Source of the DNA: CAZCVI01 sp964502145
GTDB lineage: Bacteria; Acidobacteriota; Aminicenantia; UBA2199
Direction of reading: 5' to 3'
Length of the DNA: 64,000 bases
NCBI GenBank assembly: GCA_964502145.1
Contig: CAZCVI010000004.1
Coordinates: 62,001 to 126,000 of the forward strand
The notes beneath the pieces were generated by a model, which was not told where the DNA came from, did no database searches, and saw only the letters and a program-made list of their open reading frames with translations. The first letter of the stretch is position 1; every line of letters starts with the position of its first letter. Positions 27,386 through 36,887 of the stretch are shown here, piece by piece. The position numbers were made by a program, and so were the translations under genes.

Positions 27386-28390
27386 TTATCCAGTAGTCGT
27401 GCCTTGACATGACGAGCCAGTGCCTGCTGTACAGCCGTAGCAATGGTTGGCGATTTTGATTTCCCGTGAATCCAAAAGATTCAGATCGAACACGTCAATA
27501 TGATTCGGGGCGCCGTGATTCACTTGAATCCCCAGCATCTGGTTAAAATCACAATCGAACAACTTGCCGTCCCAACCCACTGAAATCGTCGACCGACACA
27601 TCACGTTTTTTACCGTGCATGGGTTGTAAGAATTGGCCAGTAACTCCATATAATCATTAAAATGGCCGCTTTTTAATAGAAATTCAAGGTAGCGGCCCAC
27701 CGGCATATTTGTCAGCGCGAAAAGAGTTGAGAATTGCACCCCGTGGTTTTCTTGTAATTGCTTTTTATATTTGTTTTCCAATTCTTTCTGGCATTCTGGT
27801 AGCAACATTCCCACCGGATTGTGTACCAGGTCCAGGATCAATCCGCTTCCCTCTTGTGCATAACCCCGTTCATTTAATTTCCGTATGGCTGCGATGCATT
27901 TTTCAAACACCCCGTTGCCCCGTTGTTGATTCGTTTGCGCTGAAGTAAAACAGGGCAGTGAACCCACCACTTCCACACCATTATTAGTATAGATATCTAT
28001 GAAGTGTTCGTATTCCTGTTCCATTAGAATAACAAAGTTAGTGCGCACGATTAGCCGTCGTTGCAACTGTGCCACTTCTTTGATGAACCATTCCAGGTGT
28101 CGGTTCATTTCCGGTGCCCCGCCCGTGATATCTACTGTTCCAATCGCGCTGTTTTTTAAGATATGCAGGCATTTTTCAAAAATGTCCTTGGACATCGACT
28201 CGTGGCGTTCTGGGCCAGCTTCAACGTGGCAGTGTTTGCATCGTAAATTGCAAACTCGCCCCACATTAATTTGTAGGATGTCGATCTTCTGTGCTTTTAA
28301 CGGGAACTGTTGCGAAACCTTCAATTTGGTGTAAAAATGAACCGTATTTTCTAATGAACCCAGTCTTACCAGTTGTTCTTCACTATTCAT
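27386..28390 (-). CDS. arsS: Radical SAM protein, ArsS-like (arsenosugar biosynthesis family)
   Basis: 334 residues from ATG 28390, with AAGGAG six bases upstream. The radical SAM cluster motif is CNLRCKHC (about residues 48-55), followed by VDITGGAPEMN. The C-terminal domain ends with HCYGCTAGTGSSC, the Cys-rich signature of the DUF3641/ArsS family. In cyanobacteria ArsS helps convert dimethylarsenate to arsenosugars. No arsM or other arsenic gene is adjacent, so the family assignment is firmer than the pathway. It is divergent from the alpha-2-macroglobulin gene. Confidence 0.85.
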   Translation of the reverse strand: MNSEEQLVRLGSLENTVHFYTKLKVSQQFPLKAQKIDILQINVGRVCNLRCKHCHVEAGPERHESMSKDIFEKCLHILKNSAIGTVDITGGAPEMNRHLEWFIKEVAQLQRRLIVRTNFVILMEQEYEHFIDIYTNNGVEVVGSLPCFTSAQTNQQRGNGVFEKCIAAIRKLNERGYAQEGSGLILDLVHNPVGMLLPECQKELENKYKKQLQENHGVQFSTLFALTNMPVGRYLEFLLKSGHFNDYMELLANSYNPCTVKNVMCRSTISVGWDGKLFDCDFNQMLGIQVNHGAPNHIDVFDLNLLDSREIKIANHCYGCTAGTGSSCQGTTTG

Positions 28391-28514
28391 CACTATCTCC
28401 TTACCAAAGTTTTAAATGATATTATAATATACTTTGGCAAAAAAGTCTTTACTTGTGCCCTTTTTTTGCCATTCTTGTATGATCGTTTTAAAGTAATATA
28501 TTTTTCTTTTTCCT

Positions 28515-28543
28515 TTTACAATCTTTTGCCCATGTGTTATAGT
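28515..28543 (+). promoter_or_regulatory. Promoter of the alpha-2-macroglobulin gene
   Basis: TTTACA (28515-28520), 17-bp spacer, TATAGT (28538-28543). Five of six matches in each box; leader about 115 nt. Confidence 0.65.
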
Positions 28544-28663
28544 GGAAGGGAAAAAAGGACGTTTTGTCCGACCTAAGAAACCGATGAACACGAACCAATA
28601 CAAAACAAACATGAAGTATAAAACAATAGGTGCCCGCCATCACGGAGCAAAAGGAGTATTAAG

Positions 28664-31600
28664 ATGAAAAAATCAGCCTATTTTTTTTCTCTAATCAGTG
28701 TTATATTACTACTGACTATTATCAGCTTCGCAGTACCCGCCATCCACACCAGCCAGTCCAATACCACCGGCAATAAAAAAGACACTCCCATCACCCAAAC
28801 CGACTACAATACCCTGTGGCATGAAGTGCAAGTCGAATTGAATAAAGGTCTTCCCCAATCCGCGCTCAAAGTAGTGTCGCAAATCTACCAAAAAGCCAAA
28901 ACAGAGGACAATGTTGGCCAACTGCTTAAAGCATTGCTTCATAAAATGCGCTTTCTCCAAGATGTCGAAGAAGAGACCTTTGTCAAAGTACAAAAAGAGA
29001 TCAATGATGAATTAGCCCAGAGCCACTTTCCTATCACTCCCGTGTTGCATTCCATGCTCGCCCAACTATACTGGCGCTTCTATCAGGATAATCGCTATCA
29101 AATCCTGAACCGCACCCCCACTGCCGCAGAGTTCAAACAAGAAGACGTCCGCACCTGGGACGCTCGCCGCATTGTCCAAGCCGTGCTCTTGCACTTCAAC
29201 GCATCTCTGGAAGAGAGCGAGTTGTCCAAACAAGTTAAAATCGATCTGCTCGACGACATATTATATAAATATCCCCACACCCGCGTATACAGACCCACTC
29301 TTTACGATTTCCTCGCTCATCGTGCCATAGATTTCTTTAAAGATAGCGAGGCCGATTTGACTCAGCCCCAATATCAATTCACTCTCAATGACCCCCGCTA
29401 CTTTTCCTCTACTCCCGACTTTGTAGAAATTCTTTTGGAAAGCAAAGACCCCCTCTCCTTTGATTTTTTTGCCTTGAAATACCTGCAAGACCTCCTGAAG
29501 TTCCACCTGCAAGACCCATCCCCCGAAGCACTCGTAGACGTCGAACTGAAACGTCTTGCTTTTGTCTACCAAAAAGCCATCGTGGACAATAAAGACAGCA
29601 TCTATGAAACAGCACTACGGCGGATGATCGAACAATATCACAAAAACCCCGTGACTGCCGAGATTTATTGTGATTTGGCTGCTCTCTACGACCAATTGGG
29701 AGATCACTATCGACCAGATGCTTCCGAAGATTATAAATGGCACAAGAAAAAAGCCATGGAACTATGCCAGGAAGCCATGACAAAATATCCCGACGCGATC
29801 GGTGCCTCTAACTGCCAGACCCTGATCCAACACATCGAAGGAAAAGTGTTGCAACTCACCCTGGAACAGGCTACCATTCCCAATCGTCCTTCCCGGGCGT
29901 TGCTGCAATACCGGAACATCGATAAAATATACATGAAAATTGTCAAAACAGATCGTGCCGAATGGGCCCAAAAACAACAACTGTCATCTCAGGACATGAT
30001 GGCCTATTTTGTCAGCAAACCCCCCGTCAAAGAGTGGCAGATCACTTTGCCCCATGATAAAGATTACCAAACCCATGCCACCGAAATAAAAATCGACCCC
30101 CTCGAACCCGGCATGTATATCCTTTTATCCGCCCATACTCCCACCTTTAAATATATGGAATTCCAAAAAGCCGTCGCCTATACCTTATATAATATCTCCA
30201 ATATCGCCTACATCCAACGGCAAACCGATAATAGCCGCCTCGAATTATTCCTCATGAACCGCGAAACGGGTCAAGCCCTCAAAAATGCCTTCATACAGAT
30301 ATGGTATGAGCAATATAGTAAAAAACAGCAACGAAATGTCTTCGTAAAAGGAGAACAGTACCCAGTTGACCAGAATGGATATTTTATCCTCCACCAAAAA
30401 AAGTTGAAACAGAATTATTTTCACCTCGAATTTATCAATGGTGACGACCGGCTTTTCCCTGAATCTTACTTCAACCTTTACCCTCCCTATTCCTACAACC
30501 CCGCCCAAGCGCGCACTTTTTTCTTTACCGACCGCGCCATCTATCGCCCCGGTCAAACCGTTTATTTTAAAGGTATTATGCTGCAAACCCATATTTGGTC
30601 CGGGGAAAAATGCCATATCTTACCCAATGCCTTCAGCCGCGTCGTCTTGAAAGATGTGAACCAGCAAGACCTCGCTTTTCTCGATCTCAAATCCAATGAA
30701 TATGGCACTTTTAGCGGTTCTTTCCAGTTGCCTGTCGGTCGTTTGAATGGCAGTATGAGTATAAGTGATTCTTCCGGTTCCGTTGCCATTCAATGCGAAG
30801 AGTACAAACGCCCCAAATTCACCGTCGAGTTCAAACCCCTTGAAAAAAGTTTCACATTAAAAGAAAAGGTCACCGTCAAAGGTGTCGCTAGCGCTTACGC
30901 CGGTTATAATATAGATAATGCAGACGTCAAATACCGCGTCCTGCGCGAAGTCTATTATCCTTATCCCTGGTACTGCCGTTATTTTTACGGTGCCTACTCC
31001 CCGCTATCCCCCTCCATGGAAATCACCAGCGGGTATACCAAAACCCGGGCCGATGGTTCCTTTGATATCACCTTCCACGCCCAACCCGACCTCACTCTCG
31101 CCGAAAAAACCAGACCCGCGTTTATTTTCACCGTATTCGCCGATGTCACCGATCTCAACAGCGAAACCCGTGGCTCCCAACAACGCGTCGTTATCGGTTA
31201 TACCGCCTTACAATTGAATATCACCCTCCCACCACAATTCGATAAAGAGAGCAAAGAGATTACCGTCTCCCTCAACTCCACCAACCTCGATGGCGATTTC
31301 CTCCCTGCCAAAGGCACTATTGATATTTATAAATTAAAGGAACCCCACCGGACTTTCCGTTCCCGTTTGTGGGCCAAACCCGATAAATTCATCATTCCCC
31401 AAGAACAGTACCGCCACGATTTCCCCCATGATATTTATAATGATGAAGACAATATATACAAATGGGAAAAAGAACAAAACGTGTCGCACACCTCTTTTGA
31501 TACCGCCAGTTCCAAACAGATGACTCTCACCCATTTAAATAATTGGAAAACCGGGCAATACGTCCTTGAGATGTCTTCCGTGGATGCCTTTGGCAATAAT

Positions 31601-34600
31601 ATCAAGGACATCCGTCATTTCACCCTTTATTCTTCCACAGACAGCCGCATGCCCATCAATGCCGTCGGTTGGTTTGCCATGGTCAAAGAGACCATCGAAC
31701 CCGGTCAACCTGCTGTGTTTCTAATCGGTTCTTCCCAGAAGAATGTGCGCGTCATTTACCAGATCGAGTTCCATGGTAAAATCCTGAAAAAGAATGACAT
31801 CCTCCTCACCAACCAGCAAAAACGAATCGAAATTCCCATTACCGAAGAACATCGCGGGAACCTTGGTTTTTTTCTTGCTTTTATCCAGGATAACCGTTTC
31901 TATACTTTCGCCCAAAACATTATTGTGCCCTGGAACAATAAGAAACTCCATATTTCTTTTGAAACCTTTCGCAACAAATTGCTCCCCGGCGAGAACACCG
32001 AGTGGCGTATCAAGATCAAAGGGCCCAAAGGCGATAAAGTCGCTGCCGAGATGGTCACTTCCCTGTACGATGCCTCGCTCGATGCTTTTCTTCCCCACAA
32101 TTGGGCGTTCCAGGTGTTTCCCAATCACAGTATCACCGCTTATTGGAAGAGCAACCCCTATTTCAGCACCCTGTGTACCCGGCTCCTTGGAAATCTAAAC
32201 CCTTATGAAAATATAATCGATACCCAATACGATAGTTTGAATTGGTTCGGTGTTTACTGGGACCAGTATCACCACTGGAATGGTTCTGCCATCGGATTTG
32301 CCGCCGATGCCTCCGCGCCAATGATTGACAAAGTCGAGGTGAGCGGAATAGTGTCGGGAATGATTGAACCTAAATCCACCCTCAGTATGACTGCCGGCCT
32401 GACTGAAGAACAGGGCCGTTTCGAGAAAAAGAAAGACGGCGAAACAAAGCAAAACACCCCTCTTCTACCCCAAGCACCCCCAGTCGAACCCGTTCAAGTC
32501 AGAAGGAACTTTAATGAAACCGCTTTTTTCTATCCCCACCTGCAAACCACTCCCGAAGGCTATATCGTGATTGCCTTTACCATCCCCGAAGCCCTGACCA
32601 AATGGAAAATGATCGGTTTTGCCCACACTAAAAAACTTGAACATGGCTTTATATTCAACGAGCTCATTACCCAGAAAGATTTAATGGTCGTACCCAATCC
32701 CCCCCGGTTTTTCCGTGAGGGCGATTCGCTACGCTTCACTTCCAAGATCACCAATCTCTCTGAAAAGGAACTCACCGGCACTGCCCAACTCACCCTGTTG
32801 GATGCCGTGACCCTGTTACCCGTTGACTCTTCTTTCAAATTAACAAGGAGCCATACACCTTTTACCGTGAAAAAGGGAGAGAGTACACAGGCCAGTTGGA
32901 GTATTGTTGTACCCGACCATCTTGATGCCGTCACCTACCGCATCACCGCGCGGGCCGGTCAGTTCAGTGATGGCGAGGAAATGGTAGTGCCTATTTTGAA
33001 GAATCGCATCCTCGTCACCGAGAGTATTCCCTTACCCGTGCGAGCCAAACAAACCAAAACCTTTCAGATGCAAAAATTAATTACTGCCCTTGCTTCCCCC
33101 ACCTTAAAAAGTCACACCTTGACCCTTGAATTTACCTCCAATCCCGTCTGGTATGCCGTGCAGGCGTTACCTTATCTCATCGAGTATCCCTATGAATGCA
33201 TGGAACAGATGTTCAGTCGTTTTTATGCCAATAGTATCGCCGCTTATATTGTGAACAGCAACCCCAAGATCAAGCATGTCTTCGATGTATGGAAAAAAAC
33301 CAGTGAAACCCAAGATTCCCCCAAAACCAATGCCCTGCTTTCCAATCTTGAGAAGAACCAGGAGTTAAAGAGTCTCTTATTGGAAGAAACCCCCTGGGTA
33401 TTAAATGGTCAGAATGAAACGCAACGGAAGAAACGTATCGCGTTATTGTTTGATCTTAATGCCATGGCTTCCCAGATCGAGCGCACCCTGAGAAAAATGT
33501 CCGAGGGCCAGATGCCTTCCGGTGCGTGGCCGTGGTTTAAGGGCATGCCCGAGAGTCGTTGGATCACCCAGCACATCGTCTGTGGTTTCGCCCATCTTGG
33601 CCAATTAAAAGTTCTCGACATCAAAACCAATCCCGATATCAATCGGATGATGGCAGAAGCCGTGCCTTATCTTGATCGGGAAATCACCAAGGATTACCAG
33701 CAATTGCTCAAGTATAAAGTCAATCTCAATGAGAATCATCTTGGGTTTGACCAGATTCATTATTTGTATGCCCGCAGTTATTTTCAGCATATCCCCATAA
33801 ACGACACCCACCAAAAAGCCTTCCAATATTACAAAGCACAGGTGAAACAATATTGGAATCATTTCCAAACCAATAAATACCTTCAGGGTATGATGGCGTT
33901 GATTATGAAACGTTATGGCGACACTCCCACCGCCATCGCCATTGCCAATTCCATCAAGCAGTTCGCCCTTTATTCCGAGGAGATCGGTATGTATTGGAAA
34001 ACCAGTTATGGCTATTACTGGTATCAAGCCCCCATTGAAACCCACGCCTTATTGATTGAAGTATTCTCCGAGGTATTGAATGACCAGAATTCCGTCGCTG
34101 AATTACAGACCTGGTTATTAAAGTCCAAACAAACCCAGGATTGGCGCACCACCAAGGCCACCGTTGAAGCCTGTTATGCCTTATTATTAAGCGGCGAGAA
34201 TTCCCTCAAGGAGAATATCCCCCCCCAAATCACCCTGGGAAAAGACAATCCCCTCGTTATTATCCCCGGCCAATATACCCCTACCACTGGCAATGGTGAA
34301 ACCACCGCCGTGGAAGCAGGTACCGGTTATTTTAAAACCTCCTGGTCCGGCAAAGATATTTTACCCGATATGGGTCATATCAAAGTACAGAATAACAATA
34401 ATAGTGTCGCCTGGGGCAGTTTGTATTGGCAGTATTTTGAAAATCTTGACAAGATTACCCCCGCTGACACCCCCTTGAAGTTAACCAAGACGCTTTTCGT
34501 GGAAAAGCCTTCCGCTACCGGCCCAGTTTTGTTTCCCATTACCCCCGCCACTTCCTTAAAAGTCGGCGAGCGCATCAACGTTCGCATTGAATTACGCGTC

Positions 34601-34897
34601 GACCGGGATATGGAGTATGTCCATATGAAAGATATGCGTGCCGCCACCATGGAACCCGAAAACGTCATTTCCGGTTATCGTTGGCAGGATGGTCTCGGCT
34701 ATTATCAGACTACCAAGGACAGTTCCACCAATTTCTTCTTCGATTATCTCGCCAAGGGAACCTATGTCTTTCAATATCCCATGCGAGTGACCCATGAAGG
34801 CGATTTCTCCAATGGAATCACGTCCATCCAGTGTATGTATGCCCCCGAATTCACCAGTCATTCCGAGGGCGTGCGCATCAAAATAGGAAGCAAATAA
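28664..34897 (+). CDS. Bacterial alpha-2-macroglobulin family protein
   Basis: 2,077 residues, ATG with AAAAGGAG upstream and a hydrophobic export signal (residues 5-26). After a helical N-terminal region of about 400 residues come the MG domains, including the MG2-like FFTDRAIYRPGQTVYFKG and SLYDASLDAF. The alpha-2-M core segment follows (near 1290: TPEGYIVIAFTIPEALTKW), then a thioester-type CMEQ within YPYECMEQM, then the alpha/alpha toroid. Such proteins trap proteases in the periplasm or on the surface through a reactive thioester. The intact CxEQ suggests this one is competent. No lipobox is visible and no penicillin-binding protein 1C partner is adjacent. Confidence 0.92.
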   Translation: MKKSAYFFSLISVILLLTIISFAVPAIHTSQSNTTGNKKDTPITQTDYNTLWHEVQVELNKGLPQSALKVVSQIYQKAKTEDNVGQLLKALLHKMRFLQDVEEETFVKVQKEINDELAQSHFPITPVLHSMLAQLYWRFYQDNRYQILNRTPTAAEFKQEDVRTWDARRIVQAVLLHFNASLEESELSKQVKIDLLDDILYKYPHTRVYRPTLYDFLAHRAIDFFKDSEADLTQPQYQFTLNDPRYFSSTPDFVEILLESKDPLSFDFFALKYLQDLLKFHLQDPSPEALVDVELKRLAFVYQKAIVDNKDSIYETALRRMIEQYHKNPVTAEIYCDLAALYDQLGDHYRPDASEDYKWHKKKAMELCQEAMTKYPDAIGASNCQTLIQHIEGKVLQLTLEQATIPNRPSRALLQYRNIDKIYMKIVKTDRAEWAQKQQLSSQDMMAYFVSKPPVKEWQITLPHDKDYQTHATEIKIDPLEPGMYILLSAHTPTFKYMEFQKAVAYTLYNISNIAYIQRQTDNSRLELFLMNRETGQALKNAFIQIWYEQYSKKQQRNVFVKGEQYPVDQNGYFILHQKKLKQNYFHLEFINGDDRLFPESYFNLYPPYSYNPAQARTFFFTDRAIYRPGQTVYFKGIMLQTHIWSGEKCHILPNAFSRVVLKDVNQQDLAFLDLKSNEYGTFSGSFQLPVGRLNGSMSISDSSGSVAIQCEEYKRPKFTVEFKPLEKSFTLKEKVTVKGVASAYAGYNIDNADVKYRVLREVYYPYPWYCRYFYGAYSPLSPSMEITSGYTKTRADGSFDITFHAQPDLTLAEKTRPAFIFTVFADVTDLNSETRGSQQRVVIGYTALQLNITLPPQFDKESKEITVSLNSTNLDGDFLPAKGTIDIYKLKEPHRTFRSRLWAKPDKFIIPQEQYRHDFPHDIYNDEDNIYKWEKEQNVSHTSFDTASSKQMTLTHLNNWKTGQYVLEMSSVDAFGNNIKDIRHFTLYSSTDSRMPINAVGWFAMVKETIEPGQPAVFLIGSSQKNVRVIYQIEFHGKILKKNDILLTNQQKRIEIPITEEHRGNLGFFLAFIQDNRFYTFAQNIIVPWNNKKLHISFETFRNKLLPGENTEWRIKIKGPKGDKVAAEMVTSLYDASLDAFLPHNWAFQVFPNHSITAYWKSNPYFSTLCTRLLGNLNPYENIIDTQYDSLNWFGVYWDQYHHWNGSAIGFAADASAPMIDKVEVSGIVSGMIEPKSTLSMTAGLTEEQGRFEKKKDGETKQNTPLLPQAPPVEPVQVRRNFNETAFFYPHLQTTPEGYIVIAFTIPEALTKWKMIGFAHTKKLEHGFIFNELITQKDLMVVPNPPRFFREGDSLRFTSKITNLSEKELTGTAQLTLLDAVTLLPVDSSFKLTRSHTPFTVKKGESTQASWSIVVPDHLDAVTYRITARAGQFSDGEEMVVPILKNRILVTESIPLPVRAKQTKTFQMQKLITALASPTLKSHTLTLEFTSNPVWYAVQALPYLIEYPYECMEQMFSRFYANSIAAYIVNSNPKIKHVFDVWKKTSETQDSPKTNALLSNLEKNQELKSLLLEETPWVLNGQNETQRKKRIALLFDLNAMASQIERTLRKMSEGQMPSGAWPWFKGMPESRWITQHIVCGFAHLGQLKVLDIKTNPDINRMMAEAVPYLDREITKDYQQLLKYKVNLNENHLGFDQIHYLYARSYFQHIPINDTHQKAFQYYKAQVKQYWNHFQTNKYLQGMMALIMKRYGDTPTAIAIANSIKQFALYSEEIGMYWKTSYGYYWYQAPIETHALLIEVFSEVLNDQNSVAELQTWLLKSKQTQDWRTTKATVEACYALLLSGENSLKENIPPQITLGKDNPLVIIPGQYTPTTGNGETTAVEAGTGYFKTSWSGKDILPDMGHIKVQNNNNSVAWGSLYWQYFENLDKITPADTPLKLTKTLFVEKPSATGPVLFPITPATSLKVGERINVRIELRVDRDMEYVHMKDMRAATMEPENVISGYRWQDGLGYYQTTKDSSTNFFFDYLAKGTYVFQYPMRVTHEGDFSNGITSIQCMYAPEFTSHSEGVRIKIGSK

Positions 34898-34924
34898 GGA
34901 ACCCTTCAACCTGAAAAAGATTAG

Positions 34925-35012
34925 CCCACGAATTACACGAATGATCACGAATTTATCGAAAAACAAATTATTTATTTCCCTTTAATTCGTGTAAATTCGT
35001 GAAATCCGTGGG
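34925..35012. repeat. Imperfect palindrome downstream of the macroglobulin gene
   Basis: The left arm (CCCACGAATTACACGAAT...) and right arm (...ATTCGTGAAATCCGTGGG) are complementary over about 35 bp with a loop near 34960-34980. Units repeat with about 9-bp spacing. It lies 28 bp after the stop and may act as a transcript-end hairpin. The remaining intergenic sequence to 35217 holds the next repeat and the cstA promoter. Confidence 0.75.
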
Positions 35013-35080
35013 AGTCTTTTATCAAACTGGTCGGATGCTAGTCCCATAGCCCGAACCGTTACTTTTTTCTTTTTAATAAG

Positions 35081-35120
35081 AGTAATCTGTCTAATCCCTC
35101 TAATCTGAGTAATCTGTGGG
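35081..35120. repeat. 9-bp-periodic TAATCTG repeat
   Basis: Four 9-bp units of the form AGTAATCTG/TCTAATCCC/TCTAATCTG/AGTAATCTG followed by TGGG. This is the reverse complement of the CCCACAGATTACACAGATT family seen at 9578, 42040 and 58317. Confidence 0.7.
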
Positions 35121-35155
35121 AAAAAAGAAAAATGGCTGGAATTTAGCACATACTA

Positions 35156-35184
35156 TTGAAATCCACTGCTTTTTCTTATAAAAT
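35156..35184 (+). promoter_or_regulatory. Promoter of the cstA-like gene
   Basis: TTGAAA (35156-35161), 17-bp spacer, TAAAAT (35179-35184). The leader is about 27 nt. Confidence 0.6.
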
Positions 35185-35217
35185 AACTTCTCACAAAATA
35201 TTTTGCAGGAGGTCATC

Positions 35218-36852
35218 ATGTTGGCAATTATTTCAGCTCTCGCTGTGGTTGCATTTATTGCGGCGTATGTATTTTATGGCAGGTTTCTGGAGCGGCGGTA
35301 CGACATCAACAAGGACAATCCCACCCCCAGTCACACCCATTATGATGGTGTGGATCGAGTTCCCGCCCATTGTTCTGTTTTATTGGGGCATCATTTTTCT
35401 TCTATCGCTGGGGCCGGGCCTATTGTCGGGCCTATTATTGCTGCTCTTGCTTTCGGGTGGCTGCCCGCCCTGTTATGGATCGTTCTCGGCGCTATTTTTA
35501 TCGGCGGAGTCCATGATTTCTCCTCTTTGATTGCCTCTATACGACACAAAGCCCGTTCCATTGCCGAGATCGCCAAAGAATACATGTCTCCTTTTGCGTA
35601 TCGCCTGCTCCTTCTTTTCATTTGGCTATCCCTCGTGTATGTATTGATCGTATTTACCGATTTAACCTCTTCCACCTTTGTGCAAGATGGAGGTGTCGCC
35701 ACCTCTTCTATGTTATTTATGGTTCTGGCCATTATTTTTGGGATCGTTGTGTATCGGTTAAAAGTTTCAGTCTTGTGGGCCTCCTTAATTTTTGTTCCCC
35801 TTGTGTTTGTAAGTGTCTGGTTAGGTCAGATCATTCCTATTGACGCCAAAAATATAGCCACTCTGATTGGTTTGGAACCCGCTAAAGCTTGGGATGTATT
35901 CCTGATTCTTTATTGTTTTGTCGCGTCCACTACTCCCGTTTGGATTTTATTGCAGCCCCGGGATTATCTTTCCTCTTATCTCTTGTATGCCTCGGTTCTT
36001 GGTGGTTTTCTCGGCATTTTACTCGGCGGTTTTGTCGTGCAATATCCCGCCTTTAAAACATGGTCCGATCCACTCTTAGGTAGTTTGTTTCCTATTTTAT
36101 TTATCACCGTGGCCTGTGGAGCTTGTTCTGGTTTTCATTCTATTGTTGCGTCTGGCACCAGTTCCAAACAATTGGACAAGGAATCTGATGCCCGGCCCAT
36201 CGGGTATGGTGCCATGTTAATAGAAGGTATTGTCGCAGTCATTGCTCTTGCCACAGTAATTATGTTGCCCCTCGGTGATGGGTTGACTGGCAAACCGCCT
36301 TTGACTGTTTATGCCAATGGTATGAGCCATTTTTTTGCTCTTTTTGGTGTTCCCAGTCCATTGGGACACTCTTTTGCATTACTCGCCTTGTCCACTTTTA
36401 TTTTAACCACTCTCGACACTGCCACCCGTCTTGGGCGGTATATTTTCGAGGAGTTTTTTAATCTCAAGAGTAGTAAAACCCGTTATTTATCCACGTTTGC
36501 TACCCTTGTTTTACCCACTATCTTTGTCCTTATCACTTTAAAGGACCCAAACGGCAATCCTATTCCCGCCTGGAAAGCCATCTGGCCTGTTTTTGGTGCT
36601 ACCAACCAGCTCCTCGCTGGTTTAGTGCTGTTAGTAGTCGCCGTTTGGTTGAAAAAGATGGGAAAAAAGATGGGCTTCGTTATTTTCCCCATGCTGTTTA
36701 TGAATATCATGACTATCTGGGCGCTGGTGATATTAATTGGCAATTATGGACTTTCCACCGTGGGCATTATTGCCTGCGTATTATTGGGCCTTGCTATTTT
36801 GCTGATTATCGAGAGTTCCAAAATCGTGATTAGAGGTACGATGAACAGATGA
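35218..36852 (+). CDS. cstA: CstA-family carbon starvation / peptide or pyruvate transporter
   Basis: 544 residues from ATG 35218, with AGGAGG six bases upstream. About 15 membrane helices. Conserved CstA features are visible: the FYGRFLERRYD start, HYDGVDRVPA, the GHHFSSIAGAGPIVGPI segment and FGATNQLLAGL near the C-terminus. The family imports peptides or pyruvate under carbon limitation. It is monocistronic, with no LytS/BtsS-type regulator adjacent. Confidence 0.93.
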   Translation: MLAIISALAVVAFIAAYVFYGRFLERRYDINKDNPTPSHTHYDGVDRVPAHCSVLLGHHFSSIAGAGPIVGPIIAALAFGWLPALLWIVLGAIFIGGVHDFSSLIASIRHKARSIAEIAKEYMSPFAYRLLLLFIWLSLVYVLIVFTDLTSSTFVQDGGVATSSMLFMVLAIIFGIVVYRLKVSVLWASLIFVPLVFVSVWLGQIIPIDAKNIATLIGLEPAKAWDVFLILYCFVASTTPVWILLQPRDYLSSYLLYASVLGGFLGILLGGFVVQYPAFKTWSDPLLGSLFPILFITVACGACSGFHSIVASGTSSKQLDKESDARPIGYGAMLIEGIVAVIALATVIMLPLGDGLTGKPPLTVYANGMSHFFALFGVPSPLGHSFALLALSTFILTTLDTATRLGRYIFEEFFNLKSSKTRYLSTFATLVLPTIFVLITLKDPNGNPIPAWKAIWPVFGATNQLLAGLVLLVVAVWLKKMGKKMGFVIFPMLFMNIMTIWALVILIGNYGLSTVGIIACVLLGLAILLIIESSKIVIRGTMNR

Positions 36853-36887
36853 TTTCCGGGCAAATATGATTTAATTGGCTGTATCAC

